Assembly (NCBI GenBank): GCA_000320605.2
Contig: KB445793.1
Location: 2,438,803-2,502,802 of the forward strand
Direction: 5' to 3'
Source of the DNA: Gelatoporia subvermispora B
Taxonomy: Eukaryota; Basidiomycota; Agaricomycetes; Polyporales; Gelatoporiaceae
Length of the DNA stretch: 64,000 nt
Made by a program: the position numbers and the translations under genes
Shown here: in pieces, positions 8,620 through 21,039 of the stretch
How the letters are laid out: each line of letters begins with the position of its first letter
How positions within the stretch are numbered: the first letter of the stretch is position 1
Notes under the pieces: generated by a model
What the model was told of the DNA's origin: nothing
Databases searched by the model: none
Seen by the model: only the letters and a program-made list of their open reading frames with translations

Positions 8620-10951
8620 ATGCCGGGTCCACGCGCACGAGCCATAGCTAACAGGTCGAATACCGCATCGACGTTGCGCCAGACGCATCAGATTTCATAT
8701 CAGACCCTTGCGAGGGATGTGGAGGAGATTGAAGGATGGAATACGATCGTCTCTATGTTGTGTGACTACTTCGACCTACCGGGTAAGCTGCCCTCGTCTC
8801 GTGAACACCTACACAACAGCTCACATCTCACTTGTTCGGTATGATAGACCTCACCACGCGCAGTGGGCTCAAGAAGGTTCACGCTCGCTTTGGCGACATC
8901 TATGACAAGCTCGATCAGGTGTATATATGTAGTCGGGACAGCCCCAAGATAATGGGAGGCATTGTTGCCATCTGGGCTAAAATGTCTGCCGACTCCATCC
9001 TGAGGAACAAGCTCTTCCAGAAAGGTATATTCTTTCACGCGCAGTACATGAAACGCTCTCATCTTCATGATAGGGTTCTTGTGCAGAATAATACCCCTTC
9101 TCGACATAGCCCTGACACGCCTTGCAGCTCTGCAGGCGATTGCAGTGATCACGCATCATGGGGGCAGCGAAACTCGAGTGGCCATGACTCGGGAGGCACC
9201 CGCCCTGATCCGCTCGATGGAGGAGTGCCAGCACGATGTGAAGGTGGCCGAACTGTGCTTCGTCTCTCTCATGCACAGCGTCGGTACCACTCTCATGGAC
9301 ACTGACAAGTCCTACGGTACATTGATCAGAACAGCGGACGTGCGGATTTTGCTCAAGATTGCGGTCGACAATCTCCGGTCGCCGGAAGTCACCAGCTACC
9401 TCACTGACCACGCTCTCGGATTACTCACAAGCGTCGCTCTTCATTTCCCAAAGGAGTATAGGGCGCATCCTCCTGTGCTCACATACCTGGTCGCATGTCT
9501 GCGAAGTACCAACATTGTCGTTCGTTGCGAGGCACTTCTCGGGCTGCTTCGGCTCCACTATCGGGAGTCCGAGGAAGACAGGCATCTACACGACCCTCAC
9601 AAACTTATGGCTGTAGCGGCCTCGACGTGGCCGCCAAGACTCAATGCGGCCATGCTGGAATACGGCTTCGAGGAGTGCGACATCACGAAAAATATGCAGA
9701 ACATGCGCGACTTCCAGAGAGCTATGTTTCAGTGTGCCCAAAATCATGATCTCTACGCTCTTGGCAAGACTCTCGCAGACATCGTCATGCGTTCCGAATT
9801 CTCCATCATGCAGGGCGCGTTCGAGTTCCAGGACGAGAAGACCGGTGCCTTCAAGAGAGAGAGTATAGGCCTGCCTTTCATCATGTGGGCCGATTCACTC
9901 CCCCACTGTGCCGCAGCATTGCGCAAGAAGGGGACTCCCGCTGACTTGGATACTGCTGACACACTCGACCTCAAGTACCTGATAATAGAGGGCCGCCATC
10001 CGGATGCAGTCGCGCTTGCTCGGAAAGCCATTGCCCGTAACTCAAAGTTGGTATATGCGTACTACGCGATTGGATTAGGCCAAGATTCCGCAGAAGGTCT
10101 TCGCGCGGCGAAGAAGGGCTTGAAATGCAAAGGCCTCACACCGTTCATGCGCAACTATCTCCAGTGGCGCGCAGTGGCGCACGCGGGCGACCTTGGCGTC
10201 AGCAACCTCCAGGATACTCGAGCTGGCAACAAGGAGTATACTGAGAGCGTCGCAATCCTCATGTCTGCGTACGAGGATGCCAAGGCATTCATCAGCACTG
10301 CGCCCCCCGACTCGCGCAACATGGGTATGATGCTTAACTGGCTGGTCCTCCTGACGCTTGTAATCCGGGGCCCTGAGCTGTCAACGGATTTGCATGAGCT
10401 GAAGGTGAGCGTCCGCATAGTATATGGCAGAGGAGATGTCTGACGCCGTACAGCCCATCTTTGATAAGATTGATCTTTCGGACCAAATCATGACATTTAT
10501 GGGACATCCGCCCAAGAGGACGCAGCTGCGTCTGACCCGGGAGCTGATCCTCCGTCTGTATCCAACGGCAATCAAGGAGTGGGCTGAAGACATCGTTCGC
10601 ATTGATGCACTTTCGTCTACAGCTAGTGACATGCATCTGGATGCTGATAAGGCGCAAGATGATCTGGCCGCGTGGTTGGATAAGCACAAAGTCGAGGAGG
10701 GCGAGGAGCAGGTACCCGAGCGTTGCACACATCCGCGGATCGGCAGTAACGCCGTCGAGCTCTACCGTTGCTCGTGGTGTCGCAACCCCAGTGCCATGCT
10801 GAGGAAGTGTGGAGGATGTGGGAAGACGAGGTACGTAGTCGATTGTCTCACTCTTGGGCCTAAAGCAATCTGACGTGAAACCAGGTATTGTGACGCTATC
10901 TGTCAGAAGTCTCACTGGGGTGACCACAAGATTGCTTGTAAATCCGCGTAG
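8620..10951 (+). CDS. MYND-type zinc finger protein, copy B (intact)
   Basis: Five exons: 8620-8782, 8848-9024, 9074-10404, 10454-10830, 10885-10951, 704 aa. All junctions are GT-AG and keep frame. The N-terminal two thirds is helical, ARM/TPR-like (LALTRLAALQAI.VITHHGG, ...AAKKGLKCKGL). The C-terminus is a complete MYND finger at about residues 663-701 (CSWC, CGGC, YCDAICQ, H, C) with eight zinc ligands. MYND fingers bind proline-rich partner peptides; this fungal family is expanded in mushrooms and its role is unknown. The start ATG is supported by the shared N-terminus (MPGPR) of copy D. The exon pattern equals that of copies C and D. Likely nuclear or cytosolic; no signal peptide. Confidence 0.9.
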
Positions 10952-11806
10952 GTCAAGTTCTTGGGATGGACGTCGAATCTATTTTATTTGGTAGATGCCT
11001 TGGCAGGCCTGTGCAGGCTGGATTAATGTCAATTAATCCCCCAGTCTTGTACCTCTTTCTGAAGTCGATCAAATGAGAACAAATATGAATGATAGTTATT
11101 CCGGCTCCATCCTATCATATCGCAACCCGGAGGCTGAGATGGTGTTAGCATGGGACATGCTCAAGACCCACACTGCTGTGAGTCTCAGCGGCGGGTATTT
11201 GAGTTGTCACTTGGCGGCGCAACTGATCTCGAAAAAAAACTGGGAAATAGCGCTTCTTGTCCTCATCCCACTCGGAGCGTGTCCCGTACGGGATGTACCC
11301 ATATGTATATTGAGCACACCTAATCTCGTAAGGTAGATCCAAATAGAGCTTATGGGCCCAGGATGGGGTTTCCTTGGCTTCGTAACAATGCATGAAGCTG
11401 CGCCAACCAACAGCGTGATAGAATAAGAAACTAAAGCGTTCGAAGTCGAGGAATGTTAAGAGATATTGACACCCTATCTTGTGTTTTTTGTGAATATAAA
11501 TGCAATCATTCAAAACAGACCCATGGTCGCGGTTCGTCCAATTGAGCGTTGAAGAAGAACACTCAAGGTCTTCCAGGTCGGAGTAGCAGTAGCAAGCAAA
11601 AGGTTAGCGCTCCCGAGTTGAAACTTACACGCTGAAGATTCAAGAAGAGACAACAGCACAGTGGAAGGGACATTCCTGGAAAGCCTGCTTCGACGGAGGA
11701 TAGTCGGGGACGGGCCTTATGGTGATCAGGTACCGGATGATGGTGGTTGGAGGTCGAGTTTCGAGTGCATCTGGGCAGCCCGCTCGCAGCTCATCATCCG
11801 ACCACC
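10952..11806. other. No gene recognised
   Basis: About 850 bp. A 122-codon minus-strand frame at 11145-11513 has ordinary composition but no recognised motif and no splice partners, so I do not call it. The rest probably contains the 3' end of the MYND gene and the promoter of the next gene. Confidence 0.5.
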
Positions 11807-12965
11807 ATGACCGTCACCACCTCTGAGCCTCCCACACCGATCGTTGCGCTTGGCACCTCTACTGTCCCACTGGGCACGGGCCCACCGACGCGCGAGGAGC
11901 TTCTGGCGCACTACCCGGCGAAGTTTACCTGGCAGCAGCTCAAGACGTTCGTTAACTCGGGGTATGTTCGTCAACATGCAGCTCAATGGGCGTGATAGGA
12001 AACTCAAGTATGTGGTAATACAGCGATCTAGGCCTACTGAAGCGGGATCGTAAGCTGCAGGCGAGGTATGACACATGGGCTGAAGGCATTCGCGAAGAGT
12101 ACGGCTCGATTGGTATGTGCGCCCAAGTGGTCGCAGAGGTTGCCCATCAGCTGACCTGTACACCCAGTCAATTATCTGTCAAACTATCGCCTGCGATGGG
12201 GCGAACCCGACAGACTCTCGAAACTGCACTCCATACTTGACGACCCTGCCGATCGTGGTGCAGCGGAGAAGAACCCAAGACCTGCTCTGAGTGCAAAAGA
12301 GAAGAAGACACAGCCCCAGCTTCCACCAATACCCGACAGTGCACCACCGTACTTCATCGCGAACACGCCTCCGGAGTTCATCAGCATTTGCATGAACGAC
12401 TGGCCCTACTCTGGTGAGTGCAGCCCACCACGTCTTCTGCTACGGCCGACTCATATGGTCATTAGTTCCGCCTGAGATCGAACATGCGCTCATCTGGACA
12501 TGCCTGCCAATTATGCCTACCGGCTTCCCGCCAAACATCGCGGCGCGCTTGCACCAAGACGGGCTCTGGGGCTTCACCGGCAACACCTCTCCTCCGCCCT
12601 CGCCAAGCCTCGTGCCCGAGGCACTCCCCGCTCTCGCGGAATGGGGCGTCACGTTGGATAAATTAGTGCGTTCACAGCGAGGCACGCCCGAGGAGGAACA
12701 GACTGTCCGCCGTGCAGGCGGCGAGATCAACGAGTTCGTGAAGCGGAGGTGGAAGGAGCGGGAGTGGGAGACGGCGTGGTTTGTGAATCCGCCGGTGAGT
12801 GTGTCTTGTGAGACGGTTGAGATAACTGTGGAAACTAACAGGCTGAATGAGCAGAGGTTGCAGAGTGTGCCTGGCCTTGCACACATTCACGTCTTTGCAC
12901 GCCGGAAAACACCCGCAGAACAGATGCAATGGGATGCCGAACACAGTGGCTCATCTTACAGCTGA
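11807..12965 (+). CDS. DUF3605 protein (N-acetylglucosamine-induced protein 1-like)
   Basis: Exons 11807-11961, 12024-12112, 12168-12413, 12466-12794 and 12855-12965 give 309 aa, all GT-AG and in frame. Diagnostic DUF3605 segments are present in order: a LKRDRKLQARYDTW helix (about residue 55), NDWPY (about 160), the HALIW box (about 170), and FVNPP-RLQSVPGLAHIHVFAR near the C-terminus. The family includes yeast GIG1-type proteins induced by N-acetylglucosamine; the biochemical activity is unknown. The last intron (12795-12854) is 60 nt, a multiple of three, and has no stop in frame, so its retention would add 20 residues. The central stretch is lysine/proline-rich and probably disordered. 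It sits convergent to the MFS gene. Confidence 0.85.
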
Positions 12966-13749
12966 TTGGTCGAGGTGCCTGAAGTTGATATAAATGGTTC
13001 ATCTTTGGATTGGAGAGGCATCTATGAGAATGGACATGACGGTTGACGGACGCTTTGACTACTCGCACTTTAAGAAGTAGATCATGCAGAGTAGACTGCT
13101 TGCTCAGGGAAGGACATTGCAGAATTTCTGAGTGTACATATGTTTGAATTTATCATAATTCCACTGTTTCGCCGTTATCGATTCGTGACTTGGCAATCCG
13201 AGCAGAACGACCATTACCCAAATGCAAGTCCAGGAGGTTCATTTCAGGAAAATCCGCGGAAATTTTGCCATTGTTCGTCATCCCCAAACCATCCGTACGT
13301 TCGATCTTCATGGCAGATGAACCGAAGTACCAGTATGTCATCGCAAGGGAAGCTCAAGAGCTTATTTGACCGAGAATGTCAAATAATCATTCCACATTCC
13401 ACGTTCCATATTATACCATGTACAGTACTCTATGGCAGTTGATCCCCGTAATCGCCATGGGTATGCACCTTCCTAAACCAAGTAGTCTACGTGCGTATGA
13501 TAGGCTGAAACGAACAGCATCGTCATCAACTTCTAAAAGAGCGTGCTAAGAATATCGCACAGCGGGAAGGGTAGATTGGTACGTGACAGTGACCTATATG
13601 ACCTGTGCGTCATATACGAGAACCTCGGATCTGTTATGGTCGTCTAGAAGTAAGGGACGTAAACATCCTTAACGAGGCGTTAAGCCGGATGTGTCGGAGA
13701 GCATAATCATGGGGTTATTTGCCAAGCGTGTATACGTAGGGACTTGAAA
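12966..13749. other. Convergent intergenic region, no gene seen
   Basis: About 780 bp between the 3' ends of the DUF3605 and MFS genes. Short frames only; no repeats or RNA genes recognised. Confidence 0.55.
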
Positions 13750-15496
13750 TTAGAAGAGGAACGGCTTTGCGCGCAGACGTTCTCCGTAGAACCAGAGAAC
13801 GGTCGGGATCGGGAGCGCCGCGATACAAATGAACGCGAGTAAGCTCGAACCCCTAATCCGAATGGGTTAGGTGTATTTCGAAGATTGTATCAAATGTACA
13901 CACCAGCCATAGCCAAGGTTCTTGTACAGATTAGCGCCAAAAATACTGAGGAGGGCGCCACCAATGCTACGCAAGACAATTGTCGCTGCAAGAGCGGAGG
14001 CGGCGTATTCGCCAAACGCGTCGACGAGGTAGGTTTGGATGCAGATCTGAATTGAGGGAAATTAGTTATGTCCTGTGAGGCGCTAGAAACACTGAATGAA
14101 CTTACATATGTAATGAGCATACCGAATGCAAAGAGACCAGCGCCAATGAGTGGAACGATGAACGGTAATTGCGCGTGCGCAGTCCAGCCGTACATGAGCA
14201 GACCGCCCGGTGTGAGAAGCATTCCGAGTTGCATGAAAGGCATGCGGTATTCGGGCTTCTGCTCGCCATACTTCTTGCAGAGATAGCGATATGACCGGTT
14301 CAGCGTCAGTACGCAGCAGACGAGTGACAGCAAACACCCGGTTCCTGACAGAATTTGTCAACTTGAGTCATCTGATCGTCAACCTCTATATTTCAACGTA
14401 CCAGCTCCCAGATATGCTAAACCTTCGTTACCGCCTTGCCACCCGTATGTGAACAAACCATATAGAGGCATAGGTCCGAACAGGAGTGGGATCGTGACGA
14501 GGTGCAGGTAGAGAATGCCGTATATAAGCGCCATGTAGAAACTCATGGCCGTCGAGATCGGGGCAAAAAGAAGCATGCGGAGCGGCCGCGTAAAGGCATG
14601 TAAGAATCCTCCTGTCGATGTTGGCGCGGAGCGCTTTCCATGGAGACGCGCGAGTAGGTATGGCGCGTATGTCTCGCGGAGTAAGAGTGCAGACGCGAGT
14701 GTCGTGACAGCAGCACTAGGGTATGTCTACTTGTGAGCAGAAGGACTTCGACGTGCAAATTGAGTTTCACTTACGCAATTGCGGTAACCCACATGAGCCA
14801 GCGCCATCCCGCGCGGTCAGCGATGTACCCTCCAATGAGCCCACCAATAGCAGGCCCGAAGGTAGGACCAAAACCATACGCCGCTTGGGCCCCACCACGT
14901 TCTTCGCGCTTGAACATGTCGCCAATCGTTCCTCCTCCGAGTGAGGGGCCTGCGCTTCCCGTCAAACCAGCGAGTAGCCGAAGGACAATCAGGCCTGCGT
15001 CGTTTTGCACGAGCGCACAGCCAACGTTGAGCAATGCGAAGATACCGAAATTTACAATGTAGACCATGCGCCGACCGTACATCTCGCTGAGTGGTGCCAA
15101 GTAGAGAGGGCCGATGCCGAGACCGAGGACGTACATAGCGACGGGAAGCGCAGAAATGTACGAGTCTGTAACGCGGAAAGACTCGTCGACTTGGAACTGG
15201 CCGACTGCGAGGAGTGTGGAGGAGATGGGGGAGAGCGTGCCCTGGACGGCGATGAGCACGACATTGACCCACTTGCGTGACTTGCTCCAGTTCTGCGGGT
15301 TCAGCTCCGCAGGAAGCTCCGCCATTGCAGCAGCGGGATCAGCGTGCACGACCTTCTCGACATCGTTGTTACCGGGGTGTTGCATCGCTGCATCAGAGGA
15401 AGTGTTGTCGCCTTGAGAATGCACAGTCTTCTCGTTGACAATGCTAGGGGGCGACGAGGTAGCAGTGTCACTAGCGTGCTCTTCGTCGTAAGCCAT
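13750..15496 (-). CDS. MFS transporter, DHA1 drug/polyamine:H+ antiporter type
   Basis: Five exons on the minus strand (15496-14775, 14715-14402, 14344-14106, 14046-13904, 13852-13750) give 506 aa. A hydrophilic N-terminus of about 75 residues precedes [11 protein letters not shown], the usual lead-in of DHA1 transporters. The motif between TM2 and TM3 (PLSEMYGRR) and the TM5 antiporter-type motif ([18 protein letters not shown]) are visible. The helices total about 12. The C-terminal half is also complete ([32 protein letters not shown]). It should export a small molecule across the plasma membrane. The substrate cannot be read from sequence; its place beside the citrate synthase/PrpD block suggests a product exporter. 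Confidence 0.9.
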
Positions 15497-17316
15497 GACG
15501 ATGAGAGCAAAGGTATGTAAAGTAAGGGGCCGCTAGAAAGCGTTAAGAGGGTGGAGGTTTGTTCGCCGCGTCATAGCAAGACCCGGGCCTCCACTAGTAA
15601 TAGTGCCAGCATTGAATGACATCCTGATTTTACTCGAGTTGTGTACCGGTGTGGGGACCGGTACAAAATCATATGCGTGATTGAGTGGCACCGAGCAAAC
15701 GCTCCAAGCACCCGAGCTTGACTGACAAGATGCCAGCCTGGCTCAACCCCCGGCCCACTCCTCGTGGGATCCTGCACTCGGCGGCCAATTGCACCCGACC
15801 ATGAGTCAATGGGCATTACCAGTTTCAGACATATCGCAAATATTCTCGAGCATTGCCTCTGGCGAGAACAGACGAGAAAACATAGCATGGAGCGAGAAGG
15901 AGCTGGAAGATGGGGACGACTCGGATGGGAGAGAAGGCTCGTCTTGGTCCAGATCAACCGCCAATCATCTCCTTCCATTCTGAGCCAGACACCGCTTACG
16001 TGACCCAGCCGGCTTCCTCCGGCAGGAAGTTGCTCCCAGCGCTCGTCACCGCAGATGACTTGCAACGAGATGCACTCCAGACCTTCGCAGAATGGCCCCG
16101 CGGACTCTTCTCTCAAGCTCAACCCGGACGGCGAAGCAGAATGGAGACGACGGTCATGAGATGTCTGACATGTCGGAGAGCCTCCACCTGAATCCACCCG
16201 ACGCCGCTTGTTCGGGACGCACGCCAACCTTCATGATGTCTGCTTGCTTGACGTTACCGCCACGTTATTCGGATGCACGCTGCTGACTGCAACACATCAA
16301 ACACGACGGAGAGCTTTCTGTGTACTAGCTCCCCTAACTTACTGCTGGGGCGAACTCATCGAAATCGGCGAAGATGCAAAATCTAGGAATATAATATCTC
16401 TTCAATCACAACGAACACTCTGCCTCTAGTAAGAGTAACCAAATTAGTCTGTACATTCATGCACCATGTTTGAAACGCGGACATGATATGTGTGGGGGCA
16501 TCAAGACCATCCTACTTGGAAGCGAACAACCCTATTGAGTATCCCATTTGAGATGGTATGAGCGACGATGATCGCCGTAATACGGTTATCTGAGCTAGAT
16601 TAGCACAAGACGGTCGCTCCAAAGCCACGAGCACATCCACATAGTGATAACGTTTGAAATCCAGGTTCCCTGTTGAGCTAAAGTGCCAGTTACTATACTG
16701 TGCGTCGATTAGTGTCGGCGTAGGCACAAAGGACTCCCTAAAATTCGACACAGCATCGGCGTTACTGCATCCAGTCATTCATTTCGCCCAAGTAGCTGGC
16801 GCCCCGATAACGGACTCAAGCTCATCCCCAACGAGCCTCCACAGCGTCTTACGTCTTGCTTATGTCGACGCTATCTCTGGACCATTGCTCCGAGGCATTC
16901 AAGGACTTCTAAATGACTTCGCTGAGTTTGAATTTCGTCGGTATCCTGTGCATCCCACCATTCCAAGTTATGCTACTCTCCACATTGAAGCCACAACTAG
17001 TATGTTTGACCGTTGCTTGTCCACTCTGTTCGGGACGGGCGACGGGTTAGCACGACGCGCAGTGTACTGTCGACTAACACTGGGCGGTCGGTTTGACTTC
17101 GTTCCCGAAAAATGACGTCGCATATTCATTGGTCGGGTTCGGCGGATCTGCGTCTCGTCTCGTCGAATGGGCGTCGAAGGCTTGTTGGACATTGCGAGAG
17201 AAATGCAGCATTTGAATTCACGGACAATTTAGATATAAAGACGAGCTACTGCGGCGGAATCCAGCATCCCCAACAAAAGCGCATCTCCGTCGTATCCGCA
17301 CTACCACTTTGTCAAA
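15497..17316. other. 1.8 kb without a confident gene
   Basis: It holds the MFS promoter and the citrate synthase promoter. Unassigned frames: plus 15801-15983 (starts MSQWALPVSDIS) with a shifted continuation to 16191; minus 15571-16227; plus 16654-17115 (153 codons). None shows a known domain or clean exon chain. They may be a decayed gene or chance frames. Confidence 0.4.
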
Positions 17317-18842
17317 ATGTTCGCTGACCTGATTTCCGAGGCCCCCGTCGTACGTCGAATACCTACCCTCCAAACGATATCTCTAACCAAACCCTTTCGA
17401 AACAATCACAGCGCTCCATCTTCGATGCCGTTGAGGCACGCCTCCCCGAGCGGCTCGCTCTCGCCACTAAGCTCATCAAGCAACACTCTCAGGCACCGCT
17501 GCACACCGTGACCGTCGAGAACGTCATGGGCGGAATGCGCGGCCTGCCCGCAGTGCTCTGGGAGGTCTCGGGCACCTCTCAGGCAGGGATCACCTATCAC
17601 GGGCGCACGCTGCGCGAGCTGCAGGATCTGCTCCCGCGCTGGCCAGGCTCCTCTCAGGTCTCGCCCGAGGCGATGCTCTGGTATCTCTACACCGCGTCCG
17701 CACCCTCGCCTGTAGAGCTCGCGGAGTTCGCGCGCGAGCTCGTGCGCCGCGCGGCGGGCCTGCCTGAGGACGCGATGAGGTTCTGCGACGGGCTTCCCGC
17801 GGACGTGGACTCGTCCGCGCAGATGATAATGACGCTCACGTCGATGAGCCCGCACTCGAAGTTCGCGCGCGCACTCGCGGAAGGCGTGCCCAAGGCGCAG
17901 ATGTGGCGCGCCGCACTCGAGGATGCGCTCGACTCACACATCTTCGTGCCGCTCTTCGCTGCGCGCATCTACTCGAACAAGTTCCGCGAAGGCGCGGGGC
18001 GCGATGTGCCGCTCAGCGTGCACGGCGACATCGCGGAGAACTTTGCGCTGCGCATGGGCCGCCGCGGCGACAAGCCATTTACCGAGCTCATCCGGCTCTA
18101 CTGGGCGCTGCACATGGACCACGGCGCGAACGTCTCCGCGCACTCCATGCGTACGTCCCTCCCCACTCACGTGAAATTCGCCTCGATTTCTGACCACACT
18201 CTCGCGCAGGTCTCAGCAGCTCTGCGTGGACGGACCCATACCCAACGATGGCCACCGGCCTCATCGCGGGCACCGGCATCCTGCACGCGGGCGCGATTCT
18301 GCAGTCAATCCAGTTCAACCAGCGCATGCTCGCCGCGCTCGGGCCCGCGCCCTCGCCTGTTCAAATTGACGCGTACATTGGGCGCGTGCTCGAGCAGGGG
18401 CGCATCGTGCCCGGCTTCGGGCATGCACTCCTGCGCGGCGTCGACCCGCGCCTCGCGCCGATCGTGCAGTTCGTGCAGGGCTGCGGGCTTCCCACAGACA
18501 GCGAGGGCGGGCAGCTCCTCCAGCTCATCGGTCGCACAAGCACGGTGGTGCCCGAGGTCCTGAAGCGCCGCGCGCCGAAGATCAAGAGCCCAGCGCCGAA
18601 TGTGGATTCGTTGAGCGGGTGCTTGATGTATGCGTTTGGGCTTGAGCTCGATTTTGTGCTACTTGTGATGGCATGCAGCCGCGGGATGGGCTTCATGTCG
18701 CAATATGTCTGGGACCGTGGTGAGCTGCTCTAGGGTCCGGTGAGCGAGATGATGAGAGCTGATGTTTCGATTTGCAGCACTGGGTTTGCCAATTGAGCGA
18801 CCACTCAGTATCACCATGGATCAGATTGCGGCTAAGCTCTAA
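17317..18842 (+). CDS. Citrate synthase-like enzyme with C-terminal AKL (peroxisomal?)
   Basis: Exons 17317-17349, 17412-18150, 18210-18719 and 18778-18842 give 448 aa. It condenses oxaloacetate with an acyl-CoA. Catalytic positions are retained: His248 (MDH-GANVSAH), His283 (GILHAG), His329 (GFGHALLR), Asp390 (NVD) and Arg415 (SRGMG). The family signatures GGMRGLPAVLWEVS and RALGLPIERP are present. It differs from housekeeping citrate synthase: there is no N-terminal mitochondrial presequence, the DHEGGN loop reads DHGAN (one residue shorter, no Glu), the GPLHGLANQEV segment is GILHAGAILQS, and the protein ends in AKL, a PTS1 peroxisomal signal. This suggests a specialised synthase such as alkylcitrate or 2-methylcitrate synthase. 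The substrate is not determined. Confidence 0.88.
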
Positions 18843-19549
18843 GCTAATTGTGAATTTGTTCCACATTTCCCGGCGCCAGATACAGATACTTGTTCTATTA
18901 ATTACTATGGAGCAGCCCCTTCGCTCGTGACCCGCTCTCTCATCGCTGTCGTCTACTTTTACACTCTCGTTCATTCCGCAGCATTTCCCTCTTCGAATCG
19001 TATAGACGGACTCTGTGCTTATAGATGTCGCACATTCGCTTTGTTGTACTATTCTTTAAATCTCAATATCCTCTACGGGTGGGCTCATCCACAACCCACG
19101 CATATCATGTGGTCGTGATCTGGGCACTTATCTGGTGTACTGTCGCTTGTAACAGAGCAGAGACACTGCAGCACAATACAGCATGCCTTGTGACTAGTAG
19201 GGTATTATCGGTCGCGGTTATGTAGAAAGCTAAGAATTAGAGAATTCCGGGCAATGATAATGAGGCTCAGGATATGAATCATCTGGACCTGAGTTTGGCA
19301 GCGCAGCTGTCTCAGGAAGGACCTCGAAAGCTGGCGAGTTACAGAAAGCTTACAAGGTTTTATCACGCGTTTCACGTTATGTGCGCAGCCCAACTTTACT
19401 TTTTTTCGTCGGACTTTGTTTACACAAGGCAAGAATGAGACGGAACTGAATTTGTAATATCGAATTATGCAGTGAAAGTATCATAAGCACAGAGCGATTG
19501 AGGACGAAGTGGGGGGCTGAGAGCGATCGAAATTTGGACGAAACTGAGA
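18843..19549. other. Convergent intergenic region, no gene seen
   Basis: About 700 bp between the 3' ends of the citrate synthase and the first dienelactone hydrolase. From about 19440 it belongs to the duplicated segment that reappears near 20930. Confidence 0.55.
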
Positions 19550-20425
19550 TCACGCGATAGCAGCAGGTGCATCCTCCGCCGACAAGAATCGTTCGAACCA
19601 GCGAACTGCCTGGTCTCTCGCCCTGTCCCTCTCCGCCTTCTTCTTCTCATCCTTAAGGTCACAGCGGATCGTCCACCCATGCTGCACGCCCTCATACACG
19701 ACCACTTCCACGTGCTCTAAGCCCTTCTCCCGCAAGCGCTTCTCCGCGTCCCTCCCGCGCTCACCACCGAAGCCATGATCTTCCGCAGCCAGCTCAAAGC
19801 TGATCGGCTTTGAGATTCCGTCGAGTTCCACGGGATACTTGACGAGCGACGGATGCGCAGCGACAGTCGCGTCGAACAGGTGATTCAGCGTGATCGCGTA
19901 GCGCCCGCCCCAGCAGAAGCCGACAAAGCCGATTTTCGCGTTGGGTTGTGCCTCGCGGAGGTGCGACACAAGCCCGCCGATCTTGGCATTCTGCGAGCTC
20001 TGGCTGTTGCGAATAATGAAGGGCGCAAAGACGAAAAGCGACATGGGGCGCGCGACGACGCGCTGGAAAAGGGACGGTGTCTCGTTCACGGGGTCGATCG
20101 CGCCGAGCGTCCACTGCGGTACCTCATACCCTGTACACGATGATGTTGAGATTAGCATGCTCGCTGCTGCGCACAAGGGCGTCGGGACGCGCGACTCACC
20201 GCCGTAGAGGTCCGGGACGAGGACGCGAAAACCCCGCGCGGCATACTCGTCGGCGAGGAGGCGGGTGTTGATGAACTTCCAACCAAAGATGTCGTGTCCA
20301 AAGACGACGATACGGGTCGACGCCTCGTCGCCGGTGGCATAGATGGGGAGCCCTGCGAGGGTGATCTCCGTTCCGGCCGGGGTGCCCGTGTGGATAGTGC
20401 CGGTGACGCAGTCGGCGCAGGCCAT
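19550..20425 (-). CDS. Dienelactone hydrolase family protein 1
   Basis: Two exons (20425-20200, 20130-19550), 268 aa. It is an alpha/beta hydrolase of the dienelactone hydrolase family, which opens lactones or cleaves small esters in the cytosol. The family N-terminus GHDIFGWKFINTR (about residue 45), PDLYGG and the nucleophile elbow GFCWGG with a Cys nucleophile are present. The His of the triad lies in GVQHGWTIR near residue 230, and an acidic residue is available in AAEDHGF. The start MACADC is chosen over the upstream in-frame ATG (20467) because the paralogue at 21913 starts the same way. No signal peptide is seen. The lactone or ester substrate is unknown; context suggests a (alkyl)citrate-derived lactone. 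Confidence 0.88.
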   Translation of the reverse strand: MACADCVTGTIHTGTPAGTEITLAGLPIYATGDEASTRIVVFGHDIFGWKFINTRLLADEYAARGFRVLVPDLYGGESRVPTPLCAAASMLISTSSCTGYEVPQWTLGAIDPVNETPSLFQRVVARPMSLFVFAPFIIRNSQSSQNAKIGGLVSHLREAQPNAKIGFVGFCWGGRYAITLNHLFDATVAAHPSLVKYPVELDGISKPISFELAAEDHGFGGERGRDAEKRLREKGLEHVEVVVYEGVQHGWTIRCDLKDEKKKAERDRARDQAVRWFERFLSAEDAPAAIA

Positions 20426-21039
20426 TGTGGCGGCGAGGATAGGGCGACGCGGGGCTAGGATAGACACGGGTCCGGCGTGTGATTATATACCGCAAATCCT
20501 TCCCGTTTGCAACGGAGTCGCGGATGCTGGACAAGTCTGGCACCCGAATGAACACGCGCTGGTACGAGAATTCCCATCCCAGGGACGTCGTCGATAGCGG
20601 ATGCTTGCGCGATACGTACAGTAACGTAGTACTCTGTCGTAGTAATGGAACGGGCGTCACACTCTCGCATGCTCCGGAAGGAGATGTATTTCTCTCCTTG
20701 GACCCGGGCTGGATAACACGTGCCTCGGCCTCAGGTGCGGTGGCAGGGACTCCCTCAGTAAGCCCTCCTCCTCCGTTAGATCGTGCCGATGGTGAGCTGG
20801 CTGGCCGGCATGTTCGACGGAGGTGCCTAAAGTAGACGTCATTCTCCTCGTTGGACTAGAAACTATTCTCTCGATTTCGGTATCCTCTACTCTTCCGTCG
20901 AATTCGTTTTCCTGGCTGGAGAAAGTCTATAAGAGTAGAGTTTGTGGTATCGAATTATACAATGAAAGTATCGTCAGCACAGAATAACTAAGGACGAAGT
21001 GGGGAGGTTAGAACAATTTACGTTCACATGAAGCTTCGA
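20426..21039. promoter_or_regulatory. Promoter of hydrolase 1 and 3' flank of hydrolase 2
   Basis: About 610 bp, mostly duplicated in 21914-22400. The conserved blocks GTGTGATTATAT (about 20478) and CGTCGTCGATAGCGGATGC (about 20585) recur upstream of the second gene and are candidate regulatory or core promoter elements. Confidence 0.5.

Noticed and set aside
15571..16227. 218-codon minus-strand frame
   Set aside because: Low-information composition, no motif, overlaps an equally plausible plus-strand frame; not called as a gene.
17317..18842. Housekeeping mitochondrial citrate synthase
   Set aside because: No presequence, altered active-site loops and a PTS1 end; kept as citrate synthase-like instead.
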